This document shows positions 11,123 through 22,989 of a stretch of DNA of 64,000 nucleotides, piece by piece. The notes below the pieces were generated by a model. It saw only the letters and a program-made list of their open reading frames with translations, was not told the origin of the DNA and did no database searches. The stretch is from contig JAJEKV010000031.1 of NCBI GenBank assembly GCA_021234155.1, positions 14,439,748-14,503,747 on the forward strand. Reading direction: 5' to 3'. Position 1 is the first letter of the stretch; each line of letters opens with the position of its first letter. The stretch is from Isoetes taiwanensis. Taxonomy: Eukaryota; Streptophyta; Lycopodiopsida; Isoetales; Isoetaceae. The translations under genes and the position numbers were made by a program.

Positions 11123-13771
11123 GAATTTCTCCGCATCCAATGGTTGAGGTTAAAGCTTTTTTTTGCATTATGTGAGTTAATAGCAGATCAGCCAACTATC
11201 TTTAAGGATCTAAAGTCTCATGATTCAACTGTATTGCAGATGGGAATCTTATTCCTTCATCTTACGACCATCTGCCATTATTACTCGTACCTTCACCAAG
11301 CTGTCACATCCTATCGTTCATTCCTCCCGAGGATTATTTTGGTGCCCAATCCACTCCAACTCCGACAGTTTGTTGCTCACCTGGTCAAGACAAACGCAGG
11401 CTATTTCATAGAAGTTGATCAAACTCGCATCCTCCTCACTCCGGCTCTTCTGGCAGAGGTATTTCAATTGCCCATACGCACCCGTTCTTTAAATTGGGCT
11501 GGTTTACAGGATCAGGATGTTACTAAGTACGGCCAAACTCCTTATGCGGCCACCACTCATAAGCTCACTAACATCGCCAAACCGCGTGAAGGCTTTGTGA
11601 AGTTTTTGTGGCGAAAGTTCTTTGGGTACTCCATCAAGAACACCCACATCAGCAAGCAGTTCTTTCATACTGCTACCATGGCTATCCACTCTTCGCATCA
11701 TCTTGATTGGCCTCAAATTTTGTTCCACCGGCTGTGTTATGAAATTGATCGAATCCCCCAACCATCTTCTTCTCCTCCTCGTCAGCAACAAAGAGAGCCC
11801 GTCATCAATGTTCCATCCTCTCAGTCTACAGAAATCCAACATCCCCGTTCTCAGCAAGTCTCTCAGAATACCCCTTCTATCCGCCCACAACAGTCATTGC
11901 CTCTTCAACCCCTGCAACCCCCACTTTCCCGACGTGCCCTTTATCAATATCAGCAGGATGTTCAAGAATGTGTGCTCAAACTCCAGGACTCTCAAGAAAA
12001 TTTTATGAATGAAATCCAACAGTACATGGATTCCACGGATGCTCTTCAATGTGATCTTCAGGCTGCCACAACACAAGTCCAGTCTCTGGAAGAAAGTCTC
12101 CAAAATAAGCACGCTGCCCTGTTACAGAGCCGTGAGGCTCTCAAAGCTGAAGAAGAAAGGACCACCACGCTTGCAGATCAGCAGGCTCAGTTGCAGAATA
12201 CCATTCAAGAACTTCTTGCCCAGATAAAGGAAGGATAAGCTCCTTACTGACCTCCAGACCATGTACACAGATCTCTCCATAGATTACAATAATCAGTTAC
12301 AACAGATTGAACTTCGTGATGCCCCCATATCTCTTCTCGAAGGCCAAATATCAGCACTTCAAACTCACCTCACGCCCTTACAGGCTCAGGTTGTTGAAGC
12401 CCAAAAACAGAAGTTGATTGATGACACTGAAATTGCAAGTCTTCAACTTCAGCTCTCTACTCAGGCTCCTTCATCTTCCCACGCCACGCACTCACCCAAA
12501 GATTCCGTGATCAGTCCCGTCTCCTCATGGACAAAGATAACAAAATTCGTGACCTGGAACATCAACTCAATCAAGCTCTCCAGTCTGCTGAAGAAGTGCA
12601 GAGTCAACACGAGATCTACCTGCAGCTGGCTATGACAATTCCACGGGATTATTTCACTCCCTCCAGTTATCTGGATTATGTTGTCTCACGCCGTCATCTT
12701 TTTCTGCTCAAGTGGTATTTTGCAAACGGCAAAATTCATGAGCCCCTCACCAGCACCGATCTTCTCACGGTATGGCCAGATCTCTCCATTGAGGATAAAG
12801 GCCTCTTCTGTGCTCTATTGGTATATGGCCTCCTCACCTACGACGATCCGGAATTCTTCATCTTCCGCCTGGTTCAGCCCATGCCTTATGTCCTTCATGA
12901 TTTCTATCTGACTGATACTATGAACAAGTTCAATGATGGACCCAACAGGGTCTTCAACGGCAATGAACAGGCTCAATTGTTATTGTTATTAGAGAACAAA
13001 TATTTACAGGATCCAACTCACGCCAAAACCTTCAAAGAGGAGTATATGCCAGAGCTTGCTACTCATCTTCCTCTCTGGAGTGCAGAGACTCTGCAACAAG
13101 TCCGTAAGAATTTGTCTGGGGACGAGGGTATTCAATTTGCCCAAATTTATTTGCAACATCTTGGTGGCTACAACATTCTGCGTGTATACCTGGACAGCCA
13201 GACTGTCCCCACGGAATGGGTTTCTCCCCCTGTACATAGTATGCTCCATTCTTCAGATTGGGAACAATGGTGTCAAACATTGGATGCGGATCTCGTACGC
13301 GAATTCAGGGAGCAGACTCAGAAGCCCACGATGCAGTCCCAACCTGATCATTATCCCTATGCATCTCTGGGAGCGCCACCACGCAGACGCTATCTCACCT
13401 CTGACTGGCGTCTCCCCTTTTGGACAAAGTTTATGGATGGGCACGCTGACTGGACTCCCGTTCAGATTTCCACTGATCTCAGGTGGGATCCACGCTTTGT
13501 TCGCCGCTCTGTCTGGCCTGAAGGTGATATGTTGTTGCAGACTGGCATTGCATTTTATCCTGGAATAATCTGCTCCTTATACATTTCATTTCTTCATATA
13601 AATCTTGTTTTTCTTTCTTTCTCATCCTGGCCCATTCTTTCCCCATTTTTTGATCCAGTCCTTAACTCTCTTCACTTTCTGAATGAAGGATTTCATAGAT
13701 TCTGTTCTGCTAACCGGATTAAGACTAGAATAGAAAAGCTTGAATTCATCAAGAAAAGATTTATTATTTAA
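11123..13771 (+). pseudogene. Large unrecognised ORF with central coiled coil (probable transposon-encoded), two frameshifts
   Basis: One frame is open from 11123 to 12238, a second covers about 12230-12500, and the first frame resumes to the stop at 13771, so two compensating shifts interrupt about 860-880 residues. The N-terminal third is globular (FIEVDQTRILLTPALLAEVF, LDWPQILFHRLCYEIDRIP). A Ser/Pro/Gln-rich linker follows. Then comes a long heptad-rich, Gln/Glu-rich coiled coil (LQCDLQAATTQVQSLEESLQ onward). The C-terminal half is rich in Trp/Tyr (YLDYVVSRRHLFLLKWYFAN; LTSDWRLPFWTKFMDGHADW). The layout recalls the extra non-gag-pol ORFs of some plant LTR elements, but no reverse transcriptase or integrase is adjacent and I do not recognise the family. 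No clear ATG is present at the 5' end. Confidence 0.45.
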
Positions 13772-13800
13772 CAAGCCCGTGTTGAGTTTGAAAGGAGTGT

Positions 13801-14526
13801 TCAGATAACCTTTTTTTGCTTGAATTCTCCCTTGAAGTATTGGGGGTAATGATCAGAAATTGAGTTTCCCATATCTCCAATAATTATTACATTATCCCAT
13901 GTGATAAGATTTTTATCGCAGATGTAAAACCTGTCAAGTAGGCAGTATGTTCTTTCTTCTTTCTTCCTTTTGTTGCTCCAAGAGAATATATTGGAGGAAG
14001 AGGGTGGAATATAAGAGAATATTTTCATTAGAGCCTCCCATGCCTGTCTTTCCCTCCTAGCCATATTTATCTTTTTAACCAATTTCTGATCCCATGTAGG
14101 AGTGTTATTAAAATCACCTGCCATCAGCCAATTGTCTACATTTTTTTATTGAATCCAATGTAGAATCTGCTGCCATTGTTCTTCCCTTTCATTTGATTCA
14201 GTTGATGCATAAACATTAATTATGCCTAATATTTCCTTCCCTTTTTGTAGGATTGCTACAATCCATCTTCCTATATGATGTTTAAACTTTTCTAAACATT
14301 TCTATCCCATCCAAACCATACAAATTCCTCCCTTTGTACCACTGCAGGTGTCCAAACCGAATCTCCTCCAGGCATTATCCATTCACCCAATCTAGAGGTT
14401 TCAAATTGGATGTCTATGTTCTTGCATCAAGATTATATCAGCCTTCATCTCCCTTAGAGCAATCAATGCTCTCTTCCTTTTAAGAGGGCCTTTTATCACT
14501 CTCATATTCCACGTGACAATCTTCAT
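13801..14526 (-). pseudogene. LINE ORF2 N-terminal endonuclease, truncated
   Basis: The start codon at 14526-14524 overlaps the ORF1 stop TGA (14525-14523) as ATGA. After about 40 codons ending in MQEHRHP the frame hits a stop, and another frame resumes with MAGDFNNT and later SDHYP, which are APE-type active-site blocks. The RT domain is missing. Confidence 0.65.
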
Positions 14527-14742
14527 GCTGGGTATTTTTTCCTAACATGTACTCTCAGGTTTAGGGCAGGGCTGTTATCTGTAAAGTGGACTTTATTTCC
14601 TTTCTTCTTAGTAGTATGAGGGGTATAGAATTTATCCTCCTCATTTGCATCTCCACAAGGGCTTATAGGGATCAGATCCTGGCCTTGTGATGTCTTGACA
14701 AGCATATCCTAGCCTTTTGGACTTATTGGTCTATTGCATCTA

Positions 14743-15921
14743 TCAATTCCCTAGGCCATCAGGGCTTATAGGATTTTGCTGTAATTGTGCCTCTTCAGCA
14801 ATCATTAGATTTTCATTACCCCTTATTGAGATTTCATCATCCATAGGAGACCTATTGAAAAACTTGAACTTTACTTTCTCCATTGGTATAGTGTTGATGA
14901 GTTCTGCAGGAGTCTCAGGGACAAAGTCTTCTTGGCCAGCTGCTTTAGCCTGCCGGTGTTCAGCAAGATTTTCTGCCTTCTCCATCAGTTCCAATAAGAT
15001 ATCATTCATTTCATTTTCTGGTTCTCTTACATCCTCATTTGTGGAGAAAACCAGCTTACGAGCTGTTACAGGGGATAATACATTGGAGGTCTCTCCTCTG
15101 ATCAATCTCGTACCTCCAATAGACAAATCTGAATCTGAGGACTCTGGATATTCATTAATTGGGGGATCACTGTGCTCATTAATTATCAATGAGTTCTTCC
15201 TTAAAAGATGAGCTGGGGTTTCAACCATAGACAAGTCCTGAATTATTTGTTTTCCTTTAAGCTCATTAATCTCTTGTTCCTTTGGGCTTATAGGGATCTT
15301 GGATAATTCCAACACCTGGCCATGTGGACTTACAGGTTCCTTGGAATTATCCACTCCCTGGCCAACAGAATTCACCAACATCTTAATCTGGCCATTAATT
15401 TTTTCATGTTCTTGTTTTTTCTTCCATTCTTTTTTCATGATGTTCCTTTCCTTCTGCCCTTCCTCTTTCTTTTTATTCAGTTCCCTAGCCTTCTGTTTTC
15501 GAGCTTTTCTGTAAGCACTGCCATTTTTATTTTTCTTGTTTTTCTTTACTGGTATCCAAGGAGCAGCATTTTTGTTTTCATTTGCAGGATCTATATTTTT
15601 TATTTGTACTGGAACAATTGGTTCAATTGATTGCTTCGTCCACCTGCCCTGACATACTCCTCCATGTAATTTAAGACCACATATATTGCATGGAGGAGGG
15701 AGACCTTGCCAATTTAGGAAAAGAGTTTTAGTTTCCCCAAAAAAGTCTTGATATTGCACTTGTTTTGGGATCTCTTTCAGGATATCCAATTGAATCCAGA
15801 CTTTTGGAGCTCTCTCAGGTACCCCTTCCCAGCCAATATATTCTCCTATTCTAGAGAACAACATTTTAAATTTTTTTTCATGCCAATACATGTGATGGGA
15901 TTCAGTCCTGCTATTGTGCAT
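14743..15921 (-). pseudogene. LINE ORF1 (nucleic-acid-binding protein), central part
   Basis: A 392-codon open stretch carries the DUF4283-type core, the cysteine pattern CNICGLKLHGGVC, and a very Lys/Glu-rich middle. Repeated PISP-type motifs occur (SPHGQ, PISPKEQ, PISPDG). ORF1 proteins bind element RNA. A shift near 14740 moves the C terminus to the 14705-14523 frame. Confidence 0.7.
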
Positions 15922-16712
15922 GAGGCCGGGTGATAAAGTTGTTTAAGATCTCTAGGATCAAATTTGGCATTCCACTTTTGAAAGTAAAACTGGGTATTAG
16001 CTCTATATATTGTACCCTATTTAAGAAGGAATTGCATTATATTTTGGTTACCACATTCTACAACAAAGAATGGGAATTGTAGCCAGTATATCCTAGAAAT
16101 TTCAACTTTTTTGTCCATCTTCATAATTTTTTATTTCAGGAGTCCAAGTTTAATTCCCTCATGTCAAATACAACCAATTACAGCCCGAGCTTCTAATTCT
16201 TTAAGCCTAGATGGAATGTATTGGTGTTTCAGTTTAGGAATACCTCTAAATTCATGGATTGATCTTCTTTCCTGCTTCTCCATAATCTACCTTTGTTCTT
16301 CATTAATCTGCTTCAAAATCGGGGCCACCAACACTGAGATTGCATAAGTACCGGGGAGATTGTCTGAGTTCGGGTTCTCGGCTTTCCTTCCGCCATAGTT
16401 GGGACAAGCCAATCTCCACATGCAAAATAACTATAATCCCTATTCTTTTCACTCTGTCCGTTCAAATACTGTAACAGTCCAATGATCTGATTTTGTACCT
16501 GATGTGACAAATTCCCAAATAAATCTATCACTTTCTGAGTAAGGTATGCATCCGTACCTGATTCATAAATCCCGGACCCACAAATTCCTGTCCCCTTCTG
16601 ACCTACATAGTTTCCAGTCCCATTCTCCCTATCCTGTCCCAAAATCCCAGTTCCTAATGCAATTCCACACTTTCCTATCCCCATGTCTGCCGACTGTCCC
16701 CTAATTTGCCTA

Positions 16713-16856
16713 TGCTGGACTTGTTTCCTACACATTTTATAAACCCTAGTTCAAGAGGCGCTCATTCATCGCGCCAAGAACCTCTTCTCCGAGTGCTGGA
16801 CCTGTTTCCTACACATTTTATAAACTCTAGTTCAAGAGGCACTCATTCATCGCGCC
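16713..16856. repeat. Direct repeat (two ~62-bp copies) at LINE 5' end
   Basis: The copies share CTACACATTTTATAAA, TAGTTCAAGAGGC and CTCATTCATCGCGCCA. They start at about 16713 and 16797. They may be tandem 5' UTR units of the LINE. Confidence 0.7.
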
Positions 16857-17830
16857 ATCTCCTCATTTTTCAAAATTTGATTATGGAGAGTACTTACCTA
16901 GTTCACTCGATGTCTCGCTTGTTAGCACATGCAATTAAGAGGCTTGAAAATGTCACTTAGTTTAATGTCATGTGTTCCTCTTGCATCTACTTGAAGCACT
17001 CAAGGGCAAGAGTTACTTCATCATGTTTGGCAAACTTGAAATCATAAAACTCCAGGACACCACATTCCTAATAGGCAGGATCTGAAACACATTAAACACC
17101 TCATCCGGGCTATTGCATCTGGCATACATGATATGGAGCAAGCACGGGGGAGTGGTTCCACTTGAATGGGATTAAAATATGGCAATCAAAATGGCAATGA
17201 AAAAAGGGGATGTCAAGTATCTATTTACAGTGGCAAGAGATAGAACTAAAGAAAAAGGGGATTGTGGACTATAAAAGAAGGGGAATGTTAGCTTTTGGGG
17301 AACCGGCGGATTGAATAGCAGAAGCGACTATAGTACTCATTCTGGCTGCGACCTTTGATCTTCAGGCGGATTTTAACATACGGCATCTGCGATGACATCC
17401 TATCCATCCACATTCTTCATGAGCTCCTAGAACTGATTCCTTGGCCGTAAACTAGAGCTTGTTCAAATCTCTTAGTGACATTCATATTTCCTAAACCCAA
17501 AGTTTGAGGCCTTGCTTGGGTTCTGCGAGGAATAGAATTTTTAATCCAACATGCCAATACCCTGAATTTATGACAAAGTTCGCCATATTCCCATTCTAGA
17601 GCGGATCTGGTTGGGCGGATAATCATGTAATCCAATCAATTTGTCTGAGATATAATTTATTTGGATCTTGTTCTGCACTTGTAAAGCTGTTGTGCGAATG
17701 TTCAACTTCCCATAATTCAATGAATCGTATTAATACATGTCAACTAGGGTACTTCCAACAACAATATCAAATTGAAGCCATACCCAAGACTATAAGGCAC
17801 GCTTTAGCAACATAGCTGGGTTTTTAGTTG
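16857..17830. other. Unassigned sequence between LINE and LTR element
   Basis: No recognisable gene. A 72-codon minus-strand frame at 17417-17635 (starting MDYMIIRPTRSALEWEYGEL) is open but has no family I know; it may be mobile-element debris. Confidence 0.4.
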
Positions 17831-17835
17831 ATTGT

Positions 17836-19543
17836 TGTGACGTTCCAGGCATTCATACGGTATACGTATGCACGCCGGGACACGTCACTAGGACATAAGG
17901 GAGTAATTGGCTAAGTGGGCGTCGACCACAATGGTTTTATTTAGCTATGTTAATAAATCCATTGTGGATAATTATAAAGTATATAGCCTAATTACCCTAA
18001 TTAAGCTAAATTAGTTAATTAGCGGGGGTGCCACTTGGCCCAAATCGATTGGGCAAGGCATGGTTTCCATTTTGGACACGCAAATTAGGGCTTTTGTGCC
18101 CCAATTCGAGGGAGCAGCTAGAGATGGAGGAGGGTGTTCTTTGGCCCAAGGCTTATTTGGCCTTAAGGGCTGGCTTGGCCCCAAAGGAGCAGCTGGCCTT
18201 AAGGACTGCTGGCCCAAAGGAGCAACCCAAAAGGACTGTTCTTGACCTCACCAAAATCACTAAACAACCCTAAAGCATTGCTACCACCCTTAAATCTCGG
18301 CACTATGGAAGCACCCCACGATAGCGGGTCCGTAGAAACAGCTTTGGTTGGTAGTAGTTTAGTTGTGAATTCTAGGGTAAGCCCTGTTGGGCACTTGTTG
18401 TGATGTCTACATGTTCTCTCGTGTTTTAATGGTAGGAACTAACCCTTGATTGTAAAGGTAAGTTCTCTTTATATTCCCGATCTGGTTTGGTTCCTAAAAG
18501 GATGGATTGATAGTTCTTTGTATGGTATCACTCTGGAAATGGGGGAAATAAGGGCGGGTAGAGACCTCCCGAACTCATATACGTTAGTATGTTCCTAGAT
18601 AAAACCACATAAATTCCCAATATTGCGGCTGTACAAGAGCCCACCGGGTCATAGGCAGCCCATGGGGCCGCTTAGCACCGGACAAGGAACACGTGGTGAA
18701 GGGGGTGGGGTCTGCCGACGAACATACAAAGGCTCCACAGGACTCCCTCTACAGTGGGCTAGGCCTGATAGCCCGGTCCTGGAGAGGGCGGGTATGGGTC
18801 CGACTTACTCCACAGGTGTAGTGGTGTGACCCGTATGGGGCACCATGCACTTTGAGTAGATTTAGGGTGAGGTAAGGGAATGCATGGGATCACGAGGGAT
18901 GCTGATGCGTGTATTCTCTAGCTCACCCATGGAACCACTGTGATTAAGGGGAGGGGCACTTCCCGAGACCTGCCTCATCGGACCAGGCGTCATGAACACA
19001 GAGTAGGCTCAAAGGGTGATACCTTGAACCTCGCATCTCAGGAAGGCTATAGCGAAGCCATAAGCGTGAATTGACCCATCTCGCAAAGTGTGCACGGGGA
19101 GGGCGGATGGAGTGGTCAACCCTAGCCCGATGTTCTATGCCGCCTAAATGCCAAGACTTCGGGTCTGGCGATCTCTTGAGGCCCGGCCGTCGGTCGATCC
19201 TCACCGGAGTCCGAGCCGGGGTGAACCGGGGTTTGGGTGTTTTCTTAGGTTTAGATGCATATTCTATGCGTTGGTATTTGGATGGATCGCCACCCTTCGT
19301 GGTGGTTATTTATATATGATTTATCTTGTGTGCTAACCCTTGTATTCATGCTTCAGCGGCGTAGGAGTCCCATTGAAGGCGTGGGCGGGAATGACCCCTT
19401 TTCTGTCCTTCTTTTCGGGCATCATTTCATAGATGGCCCGGAAATAGACCGGAGGACCTGCTCATGGCAAGTTGGTTGCCATGGGAGGGGAAAGTCCCTG
19501 TATGTATACAGCTGGGTGTCGTATATATTCAGGGAGCGTCACA
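17836..19543 (+). repeat. 5' LTR (1708 bp)
   Basis: TG...CA ends with inverted TGTGACG/CGTCACA termini. The PBS follows after one base. It aligns end to end with the copy at 26334-28031. AT-rich stretches such as 17930-18095 are essentially identical, while GC-rich stretches differ. Confidence 0.92.
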
Positions 19544-19544
19544 G

Positions 19545-19556
19545 TGGTATCAGAGC
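19545..19556 (+). promoter_or_regulatory. Primer-binding site (initiator tRNA-Met)
   Basis: TGGTATCAGAGC is the standard complement to the 3' end of plant initiator tRNA-Met. It is placed one base past the 5' LTR. Confidence 0.92.
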
Positions 19557-19924
19557 CATGATTCTGGTTGACCGGAATCATAGCACTGGCCAAACTCTAA
19601 CTCGTAGCTCGTCGGTTAGGTTTAAAAAGTTAGGCGGCCAGAAGGACCCAAGTTTGGAGGGGCTATAACCTTTATAGGTAGCTGGGATGAAAGACGGAAA
19701 TGGCTCCATTGGATCGGGCGTACCCCAAATACCCTAGACACTGATCGTTAGCTGGCGAAAAATGGTCAAGGAGGGGCCCTGAAAAGTCAACTTCGGGCCG
19801 CTTGCTTTTGATCGACTCCACGACGCGGTAAACGCTGCGTATAATGTTGTCGGCCCGACCGTATAAAAACGCATATTTCCCAGATATAAAAAAATTTATT
19901 ACTTTCTTTATATACATATTTTAT

Positions 19925-20165
19925 GCGCCTCAACCCAAATTTGAACCCATGACCTCTAAACTCCAAACCTAGGTGCCTACCACCACACCAAACTCTCTCT
20001 TGAATATAATATATGTGTTTCATATATTTTTATACACATATAGTACTCTATTTCTTTGCATAGCAACTTTTCTATAAAGGGTACTATGGGGTCTTGAACC
20101 CCCGACCTTCCTGCGACCCAAACCAACACCTTCACCAATAAGCCAACTTCTTTCTTGAAGGGATA
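19925..20165 (-). repeat. Two tRNA-like (SINE-head-like) segments
   Basis: On the minus strand, about 20165-20085 and 20010-19930 each show an A-box-like stretch (TTGGTGAAGG; GTGTGGTGGTAGG) followed by a B-box-like stretch (GGGTTCAAGACCC; GGGTTCAAATTTGGG). The layout suggests tRNA-derived SINE heads, but no complete cloverleaf was drawn. Confidence 0.35.
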
Positions 20166-20260
20166 CAACCCTTTTTCTAATATTTATAATGCATCTATAT
20201 TTTAAAATTAGAGCCGTTAGCCTTTGGTAAACCCACGAAGTGGAGGCAAAGAACTCCGCC

Positions 20261-20425
20261 AGGGCAAGCTCTCTCGCATAGCCGCCGGAGCAAGCTCTCT
20301 CGCCATAGCCGCCGGAGCAAGCTCTCTCGCCATAGTCAGCCCGAGCAAGCTCTCTCGCCATAGCCGGGCAAACTTCTCGCCATAGCCGGAGTAAGCACTC
20401 TTGCCATGGCCCGCGGAGTCGACCT
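20261..20425. repeat. ~28-bp minisatellite inside the LTR element
   Basis: About five to six imperfect copies of GAGCAAGCTCTCTCGCCATA plus GCCGCCG lie in tandem, decaying toward 20400. It does not encode a recognised product. Confidence 0.85.
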
Positions 20426-21404
20426 TTCTACGCCATAGTCAACCTGGATAATCATAACTATATATAAAGCTAGTATCCCCTAGGAATAAACCACCAAATG
20501 ACACGACGTAATCTAGCAAGTCCGCCAACTTGTTATGATAACATCAACTCACTTGGTGGGACTAATTCGAATTTAATTAACGACGTGGCAACTCTCTAGA
20601 ATAGCAAAGATGTGTTATATCCTTGATATTCTTTTTAGGCGACGATAATAATGTCCAGTTATCTATCGTTCCTCGATCCATAACTTTAATTATTATTGTC
20701 CTTTGGTAGATGCCTTGATAACACAGTTTCTTCGGCCCTTGCCATGATTCAATCCATACTACATTCATATGCTTTATATTAGACCTTATTCGACGTTATA
20801 TAAGTAATGCTTTATAAACATAATTCTAATTAACGTTGCCTCTCTCTAGTGTCTAAACCTTGACTCGCCTCGCCCCCTGTGCAGAAAGGATCTCCTTGTC
20901 GCCCAACCGACTAGGGACTGCCATGCAGCACACCTCTAGACCATCGGTTTGGATTCCTTTGATCCTACCACCCTTCAATATTCCTTCTCATTGGTCTTGT
21001 TCCTTTTATGGATCACTTCCCCTAGATCATGACGCATACTCTGTAATACGTAATGAGTCCTTCTGTTGGGTACAAACCTTGGTATCATTTTGTACCAAAC
21101 TTCACCGCCTATATGGCTGTGAGTAGTTATCTGCACCACACGCCTGTCAAAGTGACAGCAGTCTACCCTCTTTTAGAGTTGTTCTCCCGTACAAACCAAT
21201 GCCACCCAACCATTGTTGATTACTCACCTCCTTCTAGGGTACCCAAATATGGTTGGGGCAAAGTATTTCCAACCATTCCTTTAGTGCCCAAATGGCGTTA
21301 AGTTCCACAAATGAACTTACGTATTCCAAGGGGTTATGTGAATGTCCCAAAGGACGGTACCACTCAAAGACCCCTCAAGGTAGGCCTCCTCTATTCCGAG
21401 ATCT

Positions 21405-21505
21405 TGTGTTCAAGTCTCTGGGGGTCCGTCATATGTCCTCGTGGACACTGCCAATGTGGCATGACATATAAATGCTATCTACCTATCTATCTATTTATTA
21501 AAAAT
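21405..21505 (-). repeat. Copy of the GATA-anchored dispersed repeat
   Basis: On the minus strand it reads GATAGATAGGTAGATAGC, then ATGTCATGCCACATTGGCA, then GACATATGACGG. This matches 33690-33760 on the plus strand and the array at 30480-32210. It lies inside the LTR element. Confidence 0.65.
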
Positions 21506-22838
21506 GTCCTTGGTGAATTCAATTCACCATCTTGTCTTAGGACATGGAAGTCTTCTTCCCTAAGCCATGCACCAAATCTTTAAGGAGTTTTTCAGCTCTT
21601 GTTGCCTTTCAAGCCGCAAGTCTACCTTTGCATATTAGCAATGACCACCCTTCATGTTAGGTAATAACCTTTCTATCCAGATTGCTAAATATCATGCATC
21701 AGGGTCTTTTATTTCTTCAATATGTTTTCTACGTCTATGGCCGATTTTCAGTATCCTGGCCCTTACGTCTGCCACATCGTATACAAATCATCCTTTAATT
21801 GTGATCTATATTCAGTAGAGTCACCAATCCAATTACTCCTTTACGTATCCGTTAACCGTCTTGTGCCTTCTAAGCCACTATTATATGGCCCTTATATTGT
21901 AAACCTACCTATCATTGGGGGTTATAATCCAACATTGTCCTACATCCTGGAAATGTTACTCATTACATTTCTCTGTCATGATGTCATGCTGCTGTTCTGG
22001 CATTCCAAATGACTTGACGTCCGCATTTAAGCCATAGTCATGGCCTAAGAGCGGGTGAGCCTTCGTATAAATCGTGAATTACAAGGTGCTCGCCTTGTAC
22101 TTTGTGAGCCTTTCTACAATTATCTATGTTGAGACAACACGGACTTGTATCCATGTAACCCATGGCGTCACCTCTGCCTGATCCAGGTATGGATCATGTG
22201 GGAAAGCTAGTTTTAGGTGTTATTTGATACCTATCCTGGAATTGTACTATTGTACTACTCAACCCCACTACCTTAAGCTTTATTCTATTGGCCGTTGACA
22301 TTTACTCCAAGTGCCAACTACCACATCATACCCTAGCATGCAACGGATTGATCATCCTTTTGCACATTTTGAACGTGATTCCGCACTCTCCATCCGTAGC
22401 TTTAGGATACGCCGTTTTTCTCTCCTAGTGTCACCACCTAGATTACCTCTCCAAGATGTTTTTATCGTGATGTGTACATGCTATGTACATAACAAACATA
22501 TATCCTCATCCCACAATGCTAGAGCTCTGCTCTAACTTAGCTGAAATGTAACCTTTGTAGTTCTTATGATGTGGCTGTACCACCTACTTCCCAAATGGGC
22601 AGGGGCCAACTCTACGTTGGACTTGTACATGCTGATGTATTCACATGTGCACGCCAAGATGCCAGATGCATTTTGCCCATGTATGGATCTGCATAGAATC
22701 GGTTTAAGCACCAAGGTGCATTTAACATACTTATCATAAGAAGGTTTAAGGATACTTCCTTCTATTGCGCTTTTCGATTAACCGCCATTTGTTTAACTAA
22801 CCCCAATGCCGAGGACAAAGATTATTTTCTAAGAGGGG

Positions 22839-22985
22839 GTGAATGTGACGCTCCATGTATTTATATGGTATATGTATAAATAAGCCGACATCGCCACCCA
22901 ATAAAGGTACGCCACCATGGAGTATCTTAACCTAAGGGGTTGACCTAAAAGGGATGAATTTAAACTTATGGTACTTTAACCCCGC
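22839..22985 (+). repeat. Polypurine tract plus 5' end of a second, related LTR inside the element
   Basis: AAGAGGGGGTGAA is followed at 22852 by TGTGACGCTCCATG and then about 130 bases that match the first part of the solo LTR (58627-60255, minus), including CGCCACCATGG and GGGGTTGACCTAAAA. The similarity stops near 22985. This is the 3' junction of a related element, embedded in the interior. Confidence 0.7.
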
Positions 22986-22989
22986 ATAA

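Larger units (their letters stand above)
13801..16735 (-). mobile_element. LINE (L1-type), 3'-truncated: ORF1 plus endonuclease start of ORF2
   Basis: Reading on the minus strand, about 16735-14523 holds ORF1. It starts near MCRKQVQHRQIRGQ and continues through WIQLDILKEIPKQVQYQDFF and LPPPCNICGLKLHGGVCQ (DUF4283 plus zinc-knuckle-like region), then a Lys-rich segment. Frame changes break it. ORF2 begins at 14526 with MKIVTWNMR, the typical APE-endonuclease start, and continues as GDFNNTPTW and ends with ISDHYPQYF near 13815. The reverse transcriptase and 3' end are absent. A 60-70 bp duplicated block (16713-16775 and 16797-16856) lies just outside ORF1 in what would be the 5' UTR. Confidence 0.75.

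Noticed and set aside
20261-20425. CRISPR-like look of short spaced repeats
   Set aside because: Repeats are contiguous without unique spacers and decay gradually; a eukaryotic minisatellite.
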